A stretch of DNA of 8,725 bases from Phycisphaerae bacterium. Lineage in GTDB: Bacteria; Planctomycetota; Phycisphaerae; SM23-33. The stretch is from NCBI GenBank assembly GCA_030610965.1, contig JAUWQU010000111.1, positions 1-8,725 of the forward strand, given 5' to 3'. A model generated the notes under the pieces. It had not been told where the DNA came from. It saw nothing but the letters and a program-made list of their open reading frames with translations, and searched no databases. Of this stretch, positions 6,908 through 8,725 are shown piece after piece. Positions within the stretch are counted from its first letter, which is position 1. Every line of letters starts with the position of its first letter. The translations under genes were made by a program, and so were the position numbers.

Positions 6908-7236
6908 TTAGCAGGGCGTGTAAAGGTTCAGTCGGAATTGGACATCTCGCCCGGTTCGGTTGGTGTGTGCGGCCAAGAGGAAGCCTTTGTCCACTGGTGA
7001 CGAGCAGAACGGGCCGAGGCGGCCGACAGAATCCGATTGACGATGATCGACACGAACAGGACAATACGTCCGTTGGCGAAACGGAAGTGGGCTCTGCGGT
7101 GACGCAACCCCGCAAGGGGTCCGTTTGGCCTGCCAGGGATATAGCCGGCCGGTACTTCGACCGCAGGTCGATGCGGGAATCCAGCCGCCTTCGGGTCGGC
7201 CGGCCACTTGCCAATGTCCAACCAAACTTCCTATGA
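6908..7236 (-). pseudogene. Frameshifted remnant, C-terminal end of an unidentified protein
   Basis: Two minus-strand frames have coding-like third positions. From about 7225 to 7060 one frame reads WLDIGKWPADPKAAGFP, then RPAVEVPAGYIPGRPNGP and HFRFANGRIVLF. From about 7050 to a TAA at 6908 a second frame reads GPFCSSPVDKGFLLAAHTNR and TGRDVQFRLNLYTPC, with almost all third positions C or G. One frameshift around 7040-7065 would fuse them into about 105 residues with a natural stop. I do not recognise the family; the beta-strand-like end suggests a secreted protein but this is a guess. Its upstream end is lost at the leader of the DUF2341 gene. Confidence 0.4.
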
Positions 7237-7249
7237 GGAAGAGATAAGG
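7227..7249 (+). promoter_or_regulatory. Ribosome binding site inside a hairpin, ahead of the DUF2341 gene
   Basis: GAGGAAG (7235-7241) is a good Shine-Dalgarno 8-9 bases before the ATG at 7250. The same bases form the 3' arm of a perfect 6-bp stem, CTTCCT (7227-7232) with AGGAAG (7236-7241), loop ATG. The loop ATG opens a four-codon frame (M-R-K-R-stop, 7233-7247) that ends two bases before the real start. A second purine run, AAGG (7246-7249), could serve the alternative ATG at 7259. Confidence 0.55.
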
Positions 7250-8725
7250 ATGTATCCGATGTATAGAATTGCCTGCGGCGTGATTTTGCTCACGGGGGTC
7301 TTGCAGGCGGCACCTGCCCAATACTCTGGCTGGCAACATTCCGGGGCCATCTACCTGCTCACCACGCCCGAAGGCGCGGATTTGCCGGCTTCGGCGTCGC
7401 AAGACGGTTTCCCACTGCTGGTTCGCCTGAACAGGGACTTCTTCAATTTCAGCGAGGCTAAGTCCAACGGCGAGGACATTCGTTTCACCACCAGCACAGG
7501 CACGCCGCTGGCATACCAGATCGATGCATGGGATGTAGCCGCCAGAACGGCCGCCATCTGGGTTCGCATACCCACGATCAAGGGCAACGCGCGTCAGGAA
7601 ATAAGAATGTATTGGGGCAAGGCCGACGCGGCCAGTGAATCCGACGGATCCGCGGTCTTCAATGAATCCAATGGATATCTCAGTGTCTGGCACATGAATG
7701 ATCCGGTGAAGGATGAAGTCGGCACGCTCGAATCGAAGGATACGGGCACCACATCTTCTTCCGGTATTATTGGTAATAGCCGGCACTTTGACATAGGCAA
7801 GGGAATCAACTGCGGCGAGAAGATCCCAGGCTTTCCTTCCGGCTCCAGTCCCCATTCTTCTGAAGCGTGGTTCAGAGCCGAGACGCCCAATGCGCTCATC
7901 CTTGCCTGGGGAAACGAAGCGCGTGTGGGTAAAGTGACTATGAGGTTTCGCAGTCCCCCACACATGAAGATGGAATGTTACTTTTCGGGCGCAGACGTTG
8001 TGGGCGGCAGCACGCTCCCCATGTCCCAATGGATTCACGTGGTTCACGCCTTTAAGAACGGAGATTCAAGGGTATATGTGAATGGCGCCCTCGACGGGGT
8101 CTCGACGTCTACGGGGTCCCCACTGGCCATCAAGAGTCCTGCGAGGATGTATATCGGCGGCTGGTACAACAATTACAGATTCGTTGGCGACATCGACGAG
8201 GTGCGCATTTCTAAAGTCACCCGCTCTGCCGACTGGATTCGGCTTCAATATGAGAACCAGAAACCCCTGCAATCCCTGGTTGGCCCACTGGTGCAACCTG
8301 GTGATGCCTTTGCGGTCTCGCAGAGGCAAGTGACCTTGCCCGAAGGCAAAAGCGTCACCCTTACCGCCAAGGCCGGCGGCGCGCAGAAGGTCTATTGGAT
8401 TATCAAGAGGGATGGCCGGGAAACGGTGGCTGCCGTGGACCGGCTCACCTTCGCGTTTGATGCCGGACGAGTTGTCGGCGATAAGTCGGTGACGATTCGA
8501 TTCAAGGCTATCTGCGCCAATGGAACCAAGACGCGAGACATTCCCGTCACGATCAAGGAGGCAATTCCCGAGCCTGCCTTTACGCTGAAGGCGCCGGCCA
8601 GTTGGGATGGCCGGAAGACCATCGAGGTGGTGCCGAAGTTCAGCAATATGGCACAAATGGGTGCCAAAGGCGCCGGCGAACTAAAGTATCACTGGGCCGT
8701 TTCGGGCTTAGCGGTAATCAAGGAG
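7250..8725 (+). CDS. Secreted DUF2341 and LamG-domain protein (3' partial)
   Basis: The frame runs from ATG 7250 to the window edge with no stop (492 residues), so the protein continues outside. Residues 6-24 form a signal peptide (IACGVILLTGVLQAAPAQ), with cleavage near AQ|YSG. Residues about 45-135 match DUF2341: FPLLVRL, NGEDIRF, AIWVRIP, MYWGKADA. Residues about 140-330 match a concanavalin A-like LamG/jellyroll domain: WHMND, WIHVVHAFKNG, VYVNGALDG and GDIDEVRISKVTRSADWI. From about 355 to 435 (VTLPEGKSVTLTAKAGG, VTIRFKA) and again from 440 onward there are Ig- or PKD-like beta-sandwich segments. Such proteins in planctomycetes are often very large; DUF2341 also occurs in front of MotA/TolQ/ExbB channel domains in other bacteria. 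Carbohydrate or matrix binding is inferred from LamG. A second ATG at 7259 is possible; the Shine-Dalgarno favours 7250. Confidence 0.92.
   Translation, partial: MYPMYRIACGVILLTGVLQAAPAQYSGWQHSGAIYLLTTPEGADLPASASQDGFPLLVRLNRDFFNFSEAKSNGEDIRFTTSTGTPLAYQIDAWDVAARTAAIWVRIPTIKGNARQEIRMYWGKADAASESDGSAVFNESNGYLSVWHMNDPVKDEVGTLESKDTGTTSSSGIIGNSRHFDIGKGINCGEKIPGFPSGSSPHSSEAWFRAETPNALILAWGNEARVGKVTMRFRSPPHMKMECYFSGADVVGGSTLPMSQWIHVVHAFKNGDSRVYVNGALDGVSTSTGSPLAIKSPARMYIGGWYNNYRFVGDIDEVRISKVTRSADWIRLQYENQKPLQSLVGPLVQPGDAFAVSQRQVTLPEGKSVTLTAKAGGAQKVYWIIKRDGRETVAAVDRLTFAFDAGRVVGDKSVTIRFKAICANGTKTRDIPVTIKEAIPEPAFTLKAPASWDGRKTIEVVPKFSNMAQMGAKGAGELKYHWAVSGLAVIKE

Noticed and set aside
6908..8047. 379-codon minus-strand frame covering the start of the DUF2341 gene
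   Set aside because: Most of it is antisense to clear DUF2341/LamG coding sequence. Only its last part (about 6908-7050) looks coding and is listed as part of a remnant.
1..8725. tRNA, rRNA, riboswitch, CRISPR array or intact insertion sequence
   Set aside because: No cloverleaf, conserved RNA motif, regularly spaced direct repeats or transposase motif was seen when reading both strands.

Overview
The window looks like a piece of a planctomycete genome (or a close relative in the PVC group), probably from its large repertoire of secreted glycan-related proteins. The clues are a PEP-CTERM surface protein with autotransporter-type beta-strand repeats and dockerin-like EF-hands, a DUF2341/LamG-type secreted protein, a remnant resembling the C-terminus of planctomycete HzsA-like proteins, high GC at third codon positions, and weak or absent Shine-Dalgarno sequences at several starts. 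This taxonomic assignment is inference from protein families. No rRNA, tRNA, CRISPR or intact transposase was recognised.

Layout. 1-2046 (+): 3' part of a large PATR-repeat, dockerin-like, PEP-CTERM protein, cut by the left edge. 2047-2637: no intact gene; G+C-rich short hairpins and, next to the following gene, a short frameshifted coding-like remnant on the minus strand. 2638-4338 (-): secreted parallel beta-helix protein with a C-terminal F5/8 type C (discoidin-like) domain. 4339-4419: short divergent intergenic region. 4420-6123 (+): secreted (alpha/alpha)6-barrel glycoside hydrolase of the GH63/MGH1-like/trehalase-like type. 6124-7230: a gene graveyard with at least three minus-strand remnants: an HzsA-like C-terminus, a GH29 alpha-L-fucosidase fragment and an unidentified frameshifted fragment. 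7250-8725 (+): N-terminal 492 residues of a secreted DUF2341 + LamG (+ Ig-like) protein that runs off the right edge.

How the genes may work together. The divergent beta-helix/F5-8C protein and glycoside hydrolase share an 81-base intergenic region and both carry signal peptides, so they may be co-regulated and act on the same extracellular polysaccharide; the substrate cannot be read from sequence. The flanking PATR/PEP-CTERM and DUF2341/LamG proteins look like surface or extracellular structural/binding proteins. All recognisable broken pieces are on the minus strand and come from secreted-protein families, which suggests repeated rearrangement and decay in this locus. I see no convincing new defence, mobile or RNA-based system; the most unusual parts are the chimeric remnant block and the possible ribosome-site hairpin ahead of the DUF2341 gene.
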